The translations under genes and the position numbers were made by a program. From an uncultured Flammeovirgaceae bacterium (lineage in GTDB: Bacteria; Bacteroidota; Bacteroidia; Cytophagales; Cyclobacteriaceae), in the NCBI GenBank assembly GCA_946886805.1, contig CAMPJM010000324.1, forward strand, positions 1 to 5,302: a stretch of DNA of 5,302 nt, read 5' to 3'. Below the pieces are notes generated by a model that worked only from the letters and a program-made list of their open reading frames with translations, was not told where the DNA came from and did not search any database. Positions within the stretch are counted from its first letter, which is position 1. Every line of letters begins with the position of its first letter. Positions 1 to 5,302 of this stretch are shown piece by piece.

Positions 1-2
1 AA

Positions 3-125
3 CATTTAAACTTAAGGGAAATTAGTCTTGAGGAAAATCAACTGCTTAAACAATACCTAAATTGGCCCGTGGAGCGAAATTTGATGCAAGATTTGCTGAC
101 TTTTAAAGAACATTTCTCGTTTTAG
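3..125 (+). CDS. C-terminal tail of an unidentified protein (5'-truncated by window edge)
   Basis: One plus-strand frame stays open from the left edge to a TAG at 123-125 and gives 40 residues, while the other two plus frames hit stops within the first 35 bases. The peptide has a natural protein-like composition: charged and leucine-rich, with the stretches LEENQLLKQYLNWP and DLLTFKEHFSF, probably helical. I do not recognise the family and assign no function. It converges on accC, and both genes share the hairpin terminator at 214-251, which is what the end of a real gene would show. The evidence is an open frame plus a well-placed terminator. The start and most of the gene lie outside the window. 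Confidence 0.6.
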   Translation, partial: HLNLREISLEENQLLKQYLNWPVERNLMQDLLTFKEHFSF

Positions 126-149
126 ACGAGTCTCGGTTAAGATAGAACT

Positions 150-212
150 AATTCACAAGTGCTAAATCACCAATCGCAACTCATAATTCATAATTTAGAA
201 TTTATAATTCCA
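150..212. repeat. Degenerate 7-bp tandem repeat, array D (consensus AAWTCAT)
   Basis: Nine consecutive heptamers can be laid end to end from 150. All nine have A at position 2 and T at position 4, and eight begin with AA. The best-matching units are AATTCAT (185-191) and AACTCAT (178-184); AATTTAG and AATTTAT follow. This is the most eroded of the four arrays in the window, and its low complexity makes part of the match cheap. It lies between the stop of the plus-strand gene (125) and the terminator hairpin, so it would be in that gene's 3' untranslated RNA. Confidence 0.55.
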
Positions 213-213
213 T

Positions 214-251
214 AAAAAAAGCCGATCATCTACTGATGATCGGCTTTTTTT
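214..251. terminator. Bidirectional intrinsic terminator between accC and the convergent gene
   Basis: A perfect 10-bp GC-containing stem (221-230 with 235-244) closes a TACT loop. It is preceded by seven A (214-220) and followed by seven T (245-251), so each strand shows a stem followed by a U-tract. It starts about 10 bases past the accC stop on the minus strand and about 90 bases past the plus-strand stop. That is the arrangement expected between two convergent genes. It marks the 3' end of the acc transcript. Confidence 0.93.
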
Positions 252-261
252 GTGGACGTTT

Positions 262-1608
262 CTATTTCAAATCTGAAAAATCAAACGTGTCAAGGAAGGC
301 AGTTGTGAATTTGCCCGATTTGAATTTTTCGTCATCCATTAATTTAATATGGAAAGGAATTGTGGTTTTCACACCTTCTATAACAAACTCCTGCAGTGCC
401 CTTTTCATCCTCGTAATAGTTTCTTCCCTCGATTGGCCACTAACAATTAATTTGGCAATCATAGAATCGTAATTGGGGGGAATCGTATATCCTGCATAAA
501 CATGACTGTCGACTCTTACACCATGTCCGCCTGGGACATGTAGGTTGGTAATTTTACCTGGACTTGGTCTAAAGCCATTTCCGGGATCCTCCGCATTGAT
601 CCGGCATTCCATCGCATACATTTTTGGAAAATAATTATTTCCAGAAATTTTTATTCCTGCAGCTACTTTTATTTGTTCTTTGATAAGATCATAATCGGTA
701 ACTTCTTCAGTTATAGGATGTTCTACCTGAATTCGGGTATTCATTTCCATAAAATAGAAATCGCCTTTTTTGTCAACCAGAAATTCAATGGTTCCCGCGC
801 CTTCATATTTAATAGCTTCTGCGCCGGCTATTGCTGCCTTGCCCATTTTCTCCCTTAGCTTCTGACTCACTATTGGGGAGGGGGTTTCTTCAACAAGTTT
901 TTGATGCCTTCTTTGAATGGAACAGTCCCTTTCTGATAAATGACAGGCTTTTCCTGTTCTGTCACCCACAATTTGGATTTCTATATGCCTCGGTTCTTCG
1001 ATAAATTTTTCAAGATATAAACCATCATTCCCGAATGAGGCAGATGCTTCTTGCCTGGCGTCATTCCAGGCTTTTATAAAATCACGGTCTTCCCTTACTA
1101 TCCGCATTCCCTTGCCTCCACCACCGGCGGTTGCTTTTAATATAACAGGATAGCCTATGGATTTTGCGAGTACGAGACCTTCTTCTTTGGATTTCAGTAT
1201 ACCTTTAGATCCTGGAATGGTAGGCACACCGGCCTTCTTCATTGTGTCTTTGGCTGTTGCCTTATCTCCCATTCTGTTGATCATATCAGGGGAGGCGCCT
1301 ATAAACTTAATGTTGTATTCCTGGCAAACTCTCGAGAACTCGGCATTTTCTGCTAAAAATCCATAACCAGGATGTATAGCGTCTGCATTCGTTATCTCGG
1401 CAGCAGCAATTATATTTGGAATATTTAGGTAGGACATTTTGCTGGGAGCAGGCCCAATGCAAACCGCTTCGTCAGCAAATCTAACATGAAGGCTTTCTCT
1501 ATCTGCAGTAGAATAAACGGCAACTGTACTAATGCCCATTTCACGACAGGTTCTAATGATCCTTAAAGCAATTTCGCCTCTATTGGCAATTAGAATTTTT
1601 TTAAACAC
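262..1608 (-). CDS. accC: Acetyl-CoA carboxylase, biotin carboxylase subunit
   Basis: AccC uses ATP and bicarbonate to carboxylate the biotin carried on AccB, the first half-reaction of acetyl-CoA carboxylase in the cytoplasm. The 448 residues match the usual size of about 450. The N-terminal domain (1 to about 113) opens with [11 protein letters not shown] and contains [10 protein letters not shown] (79-88). The ATP-grasp domain follows, with K116, K158, the glycine-rich loop GGGGKG (162-167), H208, K237 in [10 protein letters not shown]275, and the catalytic stretch E288-N290-R292-Q294-V295-E296 in [12 protein letters not shown]. The C-terminal domain carries ECRINAEDP (R336) and FRPSPG. 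All expected active-site residues are present. The start is GTG (1606-1608); no nearby ATG keeps the conserved N-terminus, and an in-frame stop lies five codons upstream. The gene is 162 bp from accB, mostly heptamer repeat. The stop is TAG, followed by the shared terminator. Confidence 0.97.
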   Translation of the reverse strand: MFKKILIANRGEIALRIIRTCREMGISTVAVYSTADRESLHVRFADEAVCIGPAPSKMSYLNIPNIIAAAEITNADAIHPGYGFLAENAEFSRVCQEYNIKFIGASPDMINRMGDKATAKDTMKKAGVPTIPGSKGILKSKEEGLVLAKSIGYPVILKATAGGGGKGMRIVREDRDFIKAWNDARQEASASFGNDGLYLEKFIEEPRHIEIQIVGDRTGKACHLSERDCSIQRRHQKLVEETPSPIVSQKLREKMGKAAIAGAEAIKYEGAGTIEFLVDKKGDFYFMEMNTRIQVEHPITEEVTDYDLIKEQIKVAAGIKISGNNYFPKMYAMECRINAEDPGNGFRPSPGKITNLHVPGGHGVRVDSHVYAGYTIPPNYDSMIAKLIVSGQSREETITRMKRALQEFVIEGVKTTIPFHIKLMDDEKFKSGKFTTAFLDTFDFSDLK

Positions 1609-1635
1609 AGTTATTTTTATAATTTAATTATAGCA

Positions 1636-1719
1636 AATCGGTAAACGGTGATCAGTAATCGGTAAACGGTGATCAGTGATCAGTAAACAGTAAACAGTGA
1701 TCGGTAAACAGTAATCAGT
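1636..1719. repeat. 7-bp tandem repeat, array A (consensus RAWCRGT, 12 units)
   Basis: Twelve heptamers in perfect phase fill 84 bp of the accB-accC spacer. Every unit obeys RAWCRGT: positions 2, 4, 6 and 7 never vary and the other three alternate between only two bases. Units 1-3 (1636-1656) are repeated exactly as units 4-6 (1657-1677), which suggests a recent 21-bp duplication. Three TGATCA palindromes arise at unit junctions (1649, 1670, 1677). The array starts 27 bases upstream of the accC start codon and 51 bases downstream of the accB stop codon, so it would be transcribed between the two. No open frame uses it. Confidence 0.95.
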
Positions 1720-1770
1720 TGAATTTAGGGTTTTCTAAAATTACCAGAGTTACTGAATGCATTTTTTAAC

Positions 1771-2253
1771 TTAAGAAGGGTCAACTAAAAACAATGGTTG
1801 ATCATATTCTACCGGAGAAGCATTGTCTAATAAAACTTTTACAATTGTTCCTGAGATCTCTGACTCAATTTCGTTGAATAGCTTCATTGCCTCCACTATG
1901 CAAACTGTTTGACCAGCCTTGATTTTATCCCCAACTTTCACAAATGCTTCTGATTCTGGGTTGGATGACCTGTAAAAGGTGCCTATCATCGGAGATTTTA
2001 CAGTTAAATATTTACTTTCATCGTCAGTTGCAACAGGTGAAATGCTCGGTTTGTCTTCTTTTTCGACAGGAGACGATTGAGTCTCACTAGTAGGTAAAGA
2101 GGAAGCAGGAGTGTTTGAAGTCTGAACATACTTTGTTTCGACCTTAGAACTCTTTCTTACTTTAATTTTAAATTCTTCCGTTTCAATATTTACTTCTTCC
2201 AAACCAGACTTGGAAATAAAATCTATAAGGTCTTGAATTTCTTTTGCTTTCAT
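1771..2253 (-). CDS. accB: Acetyl-CoA carboxylase, biotin carboxyl carrier protein (BCCP)
   Basis: AccB carries the biotin that shuttles CO2 from AccC to the carboxyltransferase (AccA/AccD, not in this window). The 160 residues are the usual length. Residues 1 to about 34 form the conserved N-terminal segment (KEIQDLIDFISKSGLEEV). About 38-78 is a flexible linker rich in Ser, Thr, Pro and Glu. The biotinyl domain occupies 82-158, with VKSPMIGTFYRSSNPESE containing the 'thumb' characteristic of acetyl-CoA carboxylase BCCPs, and the biotin-accepting K124 in VEAMKLFNEIE. The start is ATG (2251-2253), preceded by an A-rich leader. It sits between efp (128 bp upstream) and accC (162 bp downstream). 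The stop is TAA. Confidence 0.97.
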   Translation of the reverse strand: MKAKEIQDLIDFISKSGLEEVNIETEEFKIKVRKSSKVETKYVQTSNTPASSLPTSETQSSPVEKEDKPSISPVATDDESKYLTVKSPMIGTFYRSSNPESEAFVKVGDKIKAGQTVCIVEAMKLFNEIESEISGTIVKVLLDNASPVEYDQPLFLVDPS

Positions 2254-2279
2254 CCGTTTCTTTTGTTTTACATGCTAGA

Positions 2280-2344
2280 GGTAATTTCATCAATCAGTCA
2301 TCCCTTAGGACTTTCTAATTTAGATATTTTTCGAGGAAATTACC
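2280..2344. other. Inverted repeat in the efp-accB spacer (accB leader)
   Basis: A perfect 9-bp inverted repeat (2280-2288 GGTAATTTC, 2336-2344 GAAATTACC), extended by an A-T pair on the outside (2279/2345), brackets 47 bases. It lies entirely between the efp stop and the accB start, 27 bases upstream of the accB ATG. It could fold as a long-range stem in the accB leader, or the arms could be a split protein-binding site. The arms are AT-rich and the loop is long, so chance is quite possible. No U-tract follows, so it is not an intrinsic terminator. The rest of the spacer (2289-2335 and 2345-2381) is AT-rich with nothing I recognise, and I see no exact TAnnTTTG promoter element on the minus strand. 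Confidence 0.35.
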
Positions 2345-2381
2345 TTTCTCTTTATCACTAATAATATTTTTAAAAAATTGT

Positions 2382-2945
2382 TTATTTAACTCGCTCGTAG
2401 TATGAACTTGTTCTGGTATCAACCTTTATTTTCTCGTCCTGGTCTATAAATAATGGCACCTGAATGATGGCACCTGTTTCTAAAGTTGCAGGTTTAGTTG
2501 CGTTCGTTGCAGTGTCACCTTTCATTCCTGGCTCTGTATAAGTGATTACCAGTTCAACAAAGGGAGGTAATTCACAGCTCAGTGCTGTTTCAGTTTCATC
2601 ATGATATACCACTTCAACCTCTTGACCATCTTTCAAAAATTCCGGAGTATTGATCAATTTCTCGGGAAGGGCTACTTGTTCAAAAGTGTTGCTATCCATA
2701 AAGTGATAACCCAGATCATCTTTATACAGGTACTGGTGTGGCCGTCTCTCTATTCGGGCTGTTGTAACTTTTACCCCGGAGTTAAAAGTGTTTTCCAGAA
2801 CTTTTCCGGTTGTAAGGCTTTTTAGCTTTGTTCGCACAAAAGCGGCTCCTTTTCCAGGCTTTACATGCTGAAATTCAACTATAGTAAACAGGTCGTTGTT
2901 GAATTCTATACAAAGCCCATTTTTAAAATCTGCGGTACTTGCCAT
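2382..2945 (-). CDS. efp: Translation elongation factor P
   Basis: EF-P binds the ribosome between the P and E sites and relieves stalling at consecutive prolines. The 187 residues match the family. The N-terminal KOW-like domain (1 to about 60) carries the loop VKPGKGAAF with K32 at the tip, equivalent to the lysine that is modified in E. coli EF-P. The two OB domains follow (about 65-127 and 130-186). The C-terminal signature [17 protein letters not shown] starts at 151, and the protein ends SSYYERVK as usual. A lysine at the tip argues against the arginine-rhamnosylation (EarP) type; no modification enzyme is encoded here. The start is ATG (2943-2945), [10 protein letters not shown]. There is no Shine-Dalgarno sequence: three bases upstream the heptamer array begins. 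It lies between fabH and accB, on the same strand as both. Confidence 0.97.
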   Translation of the reverse strand: MASTADFKNGLCIEFNNDLFTIVEFQHVKPGKGAAFVRTKLKSLTTGKVLENTFNSGVKVTTARIERRPHQYLYKDDLGYHFMDSNTFEQVALPEKLINTPEFLKDGQEVEVVYHDETETALSCELPPFVELVITYTEPGMKGDTATNATKPATLETGAIIQVPLFIDQDEKIKVDTRTSSYYERVK

Positions 2946-2948
2946 TAT

Positions 2949-3011
2949 TTAGGTATTAGGTTTTAGGTATTGGGTAATAGGTTTTGGGTGTTAGACATTA
3001 GATGTTATAGC
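2949..3011. repeat. 7-bp tandem repeat, array B (consensus TTAGGTA, 9 units)
   Basis: Nine heptamers in phase begin three bases upstream of the efp start codon. The six units nearest efp are TTAGGTA-like (TTAGGTA twice, plus TTAGGTT, TTGGGTA, ATAGGTT and TTGGGTG). The next two are TTAGACA and TTAGATG, and the last, TTATAGC, is marginal. On the coding strand the unit reads TACCTAA, so the immediate 5' leader of efp is made of repeats and carries a TAA about every seven bases, hence in every frame. Degeneracy grows with distance from efp. Confidence 0.9.
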
Positions 3012-3050
3012 TCGGTGGCTTTTGTCGATTTCTTGATGTTCTAAATATTT

Positions 3051-3134
3051 TCTAAAGTCTCCAATCTAAAGTCTAGAATCTACCGTCTAAAGTCTGCTGT
3101 CTAGCGTCTAAAATCTAAAGTCTACCGTCTAGTT
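3051..3134. repeat. 7-bp tandem repeat, array C (consensus TCTAAAG, 12 units) overlapping the fabH stop
   Basis: Twelve heptamers in perfect phase cover 84 bp. All twelve begin TCT, ten begin TCTA, and TCTAAAG occurs exactly four times. Read on the coding strand the unit is NNNTAGA, with the three leading bases free. The last unit (3128-3134) contains the fabH stop codon TAG (3129-3131), so the array begins inside the end of the gene and fills its 3' untranslated region. The 39 bases between arrays B and C (3012-3050) show no repeat or motif I recognise. Confidence 0.95.
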
Positions 3135-4127
3135 TGTGTCATACGCCCATTTCAAATAAATAGATCCCCAGGTAAAGCCTCCGCCAAATGCAGAAAGGAT
3201 CAAATTGTCCCCTTTTTTAAGCACTGGCTCATAATCCCATAAGCAAAGAGGAATAGTACCACTTGTGGTATTCCCATACTTTTGGATGTTCAGCATTATC
3301 TTTTCAGGGCCTATTCCCATCCTATTTGCGGTCGCATCTATTATCCTTTTATTTGCCTGATGGGGTACAAGCCACTTGATATCCTCAGCCTTCAGTTCGT
3401 TTTTAGCCATTATCTCAGCTGAAACTTCAGCCATATTTGTTACGGCAAACTTAAAGACTGCAGAGCCTTCCTGATAAACAAAATGTTCTTTTGAAGCAAG
3501 CGTTTCAGCAGAAGCAGGTCGTCGGCTTCCTCCCGCTTTCATATGGAGGTGGGTTTCTCCACTTCCGTCCGATTTTAGTATGGAATCAACAATGCCTACA
3601 TCCTCATAAGTAGGTTCTAACAAAACAGCACCCCCGCCATCACCAAAGATGATACAGGTGGACCTGTCTTCATAGTCAATGATCGACGACATCTTATCGG
3701 CACCTATTACTACAACCTTCTTATATTTCCCGGTTTCTATAAATTGCGATCCTGTTGCAAGTGCAAATATAAATCCGGAACAAGCAGCTGAAAGATCATA
3801 CCCAAAAGCGTTTTTAGCGCCTACCTTGTCCGCAATAACATTGGCAGTAGCAGGGAACAACATATCCGGCGTAGTAGTTGCACATATTATAAGGTCAATT
3901 TCAGAGGCGTCAGTCCCTGTTTTCTTTAGCAACCCTTTTACAGCTTCTATTCCAATTACAGAAGTTCCTTTGTTTTCGCCCTTTAGAATTCTTCTTTCAC
4001 TTATGCCTGTCCGGCTAATTATCCATTCGTCCGTTGTTTCGACCATCGTTTCCAATTCTTTATTGGTGAGGACATAATCCGGGACAAAGCCTTGAACGCC
4101 TGTAATTGCTGCTCTTATTTTACTCAT
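3129..4127 (-). CDS. fabH: Beta-ketoacyl-ACP synthase III (initiating condensing enzyme)
   Basis: FabH condenses acetyl-CoA (or a branched primer) with malonyl-ACP to begin type II fatty acid synthesis. Taking the ATG at 4125-4127 gives 332 residues, close to the usual 315-335, starting [17 protein letters not shown] as in homologues. The catalytic triad is complete: C116 in [10 protein letters not shown]256 in VPHQANKRI and N286 in [19 protein letters not shown] (31-42) and the C-terminal FGGGFTWGS are family hallmarks. The frame stays open 18 codons further up to an ATG at 4179-4181, but that extension is polar, unlike FabH N-termini, and probably untranslated. A purine-rich tract (about 4160-4180) precedes the chosen start by more than 30 bases. 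The stop TAG lies inside a heptamer repeat. Its substrate, malonyl-ACP, derives from the product of the AccBC-containing enzyme encoded downstream. Confidence 0.97.
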   Translation of the reverse strand: MSKIRAAITGVQGFVPDYVLTNKELETMVETTDEWIISRTGISERRILKGENKGTSVIGIEAVKGLLKKTGTDASEIDLIICATTTPDMLFPATANVIADKVGAKNAFGYDLSAACSGFIFALATGSQFIETGKYKKVVVIGADKMSSIIDYEDRSTCIIFGDGGGAVLLEPTYEDVGIVDSILKSDGSGETHLHMKAGGSRRPASAETLASKEHFVYQEGSAVFKFAVTNMAEVSAEIMAKNELKAEDIKWLVPHQANKRIIDATANRMGIGPEKIMLNIQKYGNTTSGTIPLCLWDYEPVLKKGDNLILSAFGGGFTWGSIYLKWAYDTN

Positions 4128-4435
4128 TTTAGTGCATTTAAATACAGAATAAACTGTAGAAGATTTCCTTTCCTCCCTCATTTAACAACAAAAAAAGAAA
4201 GGGGAAATAATTTTGAACGCAATATAGTAGGTGAAATTGCTAATTCATAATAATCATTTAATTCCTATAAAATGAAATGAATTTTTTTTATCATCAAGAA
4301 AAACGCTCTTTTTCTAAAAATTGATAATTGCTGCTTATTTGCAGGTATTTACCATGAAGGTGAAATGGTCTATTCCAGTTTACTATAGCATGGAAATATG
4401 CCCAAAATCAGGTACATCGTAAATGGATATAATGT
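4128..4435. other. Long spacer upstream of fabH, no gene found
   Basis: Together with the hairpin that follows, this makes a 378-bp gap between rpmF and fabH, the longest in the window. It is AT-rich. The longest ATG-initiated minus-strand frame I found in it (starting near 4414) is 15 codons, apart from the in-frame fabH extension. A weak all-AT inverted repeat (AGAAAAA 4297-4303, TTTTTCT 4309-4315) is visible. A three-codon frame ATG-CAC-TAA (4129-4137) ends one base before the fabH ATG. I found no exact minus-strand TAnnTTTG element, although fabH may well need its own promoter here. In some bacteria plsX sits between rpmF and fabH; I see no trace of it. Confidence 0.6.
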
Positions 4436-4483
4436 TAAACAGCTTTATATTTCCTAACAATTAAGGAAATATAAAGCTGTTTA
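4436..4483. terminator. Perfect 20-bp hairpin after rpmF (possible terminator or mRNA 3' stabiliser)
   Basis: Arms 4436-4455 and 4464-4483 are perfectly complementary over 20 bp and enclose an 8-base loop. It begins 22 bases after the rpmF stop codon on the minus strand. The stem is AT-rich but very long, so it should fold well. It lacks the U-tract expected of an intrinsic terminator: the minus-strand sequence after the stem continues ACATTATATCC. It may terminate poorly, partly attenuate read-through into fabH, or protect the 3' end of the yceD-rpmF message. The structure is certain from the sequence; its role is inference. Confidence 0.65.
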
Positions 4484-4505
4484 GGTTTGTTTGGGGATGT
4501 ATAGT

Positions 4506-4697
4506 TTACACTAAAACATCTTTTTCCATCATAACCTGGCCTTTCCAGTATAATTTACCTTCATGCCAGTAAGCTCGGTGAGGCAAATGAAATTCTCCTG
4601 TAGTAGGGCAAATGGATAAATTTTTCGCTTCAGCCTTATAATGAGTTCTTCTTTTATCTCTTCTGGACTTGGATGTTTTGCGTTTAGGATGCGCCAT
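4506..4697 (-). CDS. rpmF: 50S ribosomal protein L32
   Basis: This is a small basic protein of the large ribosomal subunit. Its 63 residues start [21 protein letters not shown], the canonical L32 N-terminus, followed by the ribbon segment [15 protein letters not shown]. Only C30 remains of the four cysteines that bind zinc in zinc-type L32. Positions usually held by the others are T33, H40 and Y43 by inspection, so this is the zinc-independent or at most weakly binding (C-minus) form. The start ATG (4695-4697) lies 12 bases after the DUF177 stop, and the leader is A-rich without a Shine-Dalgarno sequence. The pair DUF177-rpmF is conserved across bacteria and almost certainly co-transcribed. 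The large hairpin at 4436-4483 follows. Confidence 0.97.
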   Translation of the reverse strand: MAHPKRKTSKSRRDKRRTHYKAEAKNLSICPTTGEFHLPHRAYWHEGKLYWKGQVMMEKDVLV

Positions 4698-4709
4698 TTC
4701 TATTTTTAA

Positions 4710-5255
4710 TTAATTGTTTTTTAAATTTTTAAGTATTTCCCACCTGGGATCTATATTGTCATTTTCCTGTTCCTCCTCTGTGGTATCATCAGCTATTTCG
4801 TCCTGATAAATGATACTTCCTGTACTGTTTTCGTCATCATCCTCATCAGCAAATTTAGGATGTAACTTCTTGTAAGGTATACTCAGGCTAATGGTTTCAT
4901 AAATAAATTGAGCAACATTAATCCGCTGTGTACTTCTTGTGATGATCACAATTTCATCATCAACTTCCATTTCTTCCTCGCCGTATTTATAGATCAGTTT
5001 TCCTTCCAGTTCAATAGGATAATCAAATAAATCAAGGCTTCTGTCACAAGTAAGCTCAATACTACCGGAAAATGTAAAGATAGCTTCTATTAAGGTCTCT
5101 CTTTTATCTAAAAAAAGATGAACGTTTACCTTTCCTTCCTCTACAAAACTATTTTCAAAATTCTGAAAGAAGGTGCCGTCAACTTCAAAATCATATTCAT
5201 GCTTAGCATTACTAAGCTTAAAGACTTCTATGTTAAATTTATCTAAATCTTTCAT
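4710..5255 (-). CDS. DUF177/YceD family protein, probable 23S rRNA/large-subunit accumulation factor
   Basis: The 181-residue protein has the features of Bacteroidota YceD (DUF177) homologues: an N-terminal beta-rich part (KFNIEVFKLSNAKHEYDFEVD), the central ELTCDRSLDLFDYPIE with a single cysteine (C70) where many homologues have CxRC, a strongly acidic C-terminal segment (about 138-167), and the closing DPRWEILKNLKNN typical of the family. Family members in E. coli and plants have been linked to 23S rRNA accumulation; the mechanism is not settled. It lies immediately upstream of rpmF, the usual partner. I prefer the ATG at 5253-5255 over the GTG one codon earlier (5256-5258), since homologues begin with a single Met-Lys. 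A -7 promoter element lies about 25 bases upstream. Confidence 0.9.
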   Translation of the reverse strand: MKDLDKFNIEVFKLSNAKHEYDFEVDGTFFQNFENSFVEEGKVNVHLFLDKRETLIEAIFTFSGSIELTCDRSLDLFDYPIELEGKLIYKYGEEEMEVDDEIVIITRSTQRINVAQFIYETISLSIPYKKLHPKFADEDDDENSTGSIIYQDEIADDTTEEEQENDNIDPRWEILKNLKNN

Positions 5256-5279
5256 CACTTACCTTTCCAGTTAAGACCG

Positions 5280-5287
5280 CAAATTTA
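5280..5287 (-). promoter_or_regulatory. Bacteroidota -7 promoter element for the yceD-rpmF operon
   Basis: On the minus strand these bases read TAAATTTG, an exact match to TAnnTTTG, the -7 consensus of Bacteroidota housekeeping promoters. Transcription would begin near 5274, giving a leader of roughly 20 bases before the DUF177 start codon. The -33 TTG element would fall at or beyond the window's right edge and cannot be checked. It is the only exact match I found on the minus strand in any spacer of the window. The same 8-mer also occurs inside the DUF177 gene (4850-4857), without a suitably placed TTG, so the match alone is weak; its position makes it credible. Confidence 0.6.
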
Positions 5288-5302
5288 GGTATATAATTTT
5301 AA

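Noticed and set aside
673..858. Plus-strand open frames lying over accC, efp and fabH (for example 673-858, 2601-2825, 3679-4077)
   Set aside because: They are antisense shadows of strongly conserved minus-strand genes, and their translations look like no known protein.
150..3134. CRISPR array
   Set aside because: The repeats are 7 bp, directly adjacent and without unique spacers of constant size, and no cas gene is present.
4129..4137. Three-codon upstream frame ATG-CAC-TAA just before the fabH ATG
   Set aside because: It could modulate translation, but a frame this short in AT-rich DNA is expected by chance and nothing else supports it.
4125..4181. 18-codon N-terminal extension of fabH from the ATG at 4179-4181
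   Set aside because: The extension ([13 protein letters not shown]...) does not resemble FabH N-termini. The internal ATG gives the expected 332 residues and the conserved [10 protein letters not shown] start.
4208..4215. Plus-strand TAATTTTG, matching the TAnnTTTG promoter consensus
   Set aside because: No TTG lies at the proper distance upstream, and it points away from fabH toward DNA with no plus-strand gene.
4235..4262. Possible fifth heptamer array (AATTGCT, AATTCAT) in the fabH leader
   Set aside because: Only two units are convincing; the rest loses phase and is simple AT-rich sequence.
4850..4857. Second CAAATTTA (minus-strand TAAATTTG) as an internal promoter for rpmF
   Set aside because: It lies in DUF177 coding sequence where it encodes conserved-looking residues, and no TTG is placed about 20 bases upstream on the minus strand.

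Overview
The window looks like a conserved housekeeping locus from a Bacteroidota genome. The evidence is moderate-to-low GC (judged by eye), A-rich leaders without clear Shine-Dalgarno sequences, a TAnnTTTG-type -7 promoter element, and the gene order DUF177 (yceD) - rpmF - fabH - efp - accB - accC. That order and the protein sequences resemble Cytophagia or Flavobacteriia-like members. Finer placement is not supported by what I can see.

Layout. All six complete genes are on the minus strand, so transcription runs from right to left. At the right edge (5280-5287) a -7 promoter element sits just before the DUF177 gene (4710-5255). Next come rpmF for ribosomal protein L32 (4506-4697), a 378-bp gap holding a perfect 20-bp hairpin (4436-4483), fabH (3129-4127), efp (2382-2945), accB (1771-2253) and accC (262-1608). 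At the left edge the tail of an unidentified plus-strand gene ends at 125. It converges on accC, and a strong bidirectional terminator (214-251) separates the two.

How the genes work together. AccB (biotin carrier) and AccC (biotin carboxylase) form half of acetyl-CoA carboxylase, which makes malonyl-CoA. FabH uses malonyl-ACP and acetyl-CoA to start type II fatty acid synthesis. L32, the DUF177 protein and EF-P belong to ribosome assembly and translation. The locus therefore couples ribosome production to membrane lipid supply. accA, accD and plsX are not in the window.

The unusual layer is in the spacers. Four separate stretches are degenerate tandem repeats with a strict 7-bp period, each with its own unit: 150-212 (AAWTCAT), 1636-1719 (RAWCRGT), 2949-3011 (TTAGGTA) and 3051-3134 (TCTAAAG). 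One reaches to three bases from the efp start codon and one overlaps the fabH stop codon. The genes themselves look ordinary and intact. I see no mobile element, CRISPR array, RNA gene or defence system.
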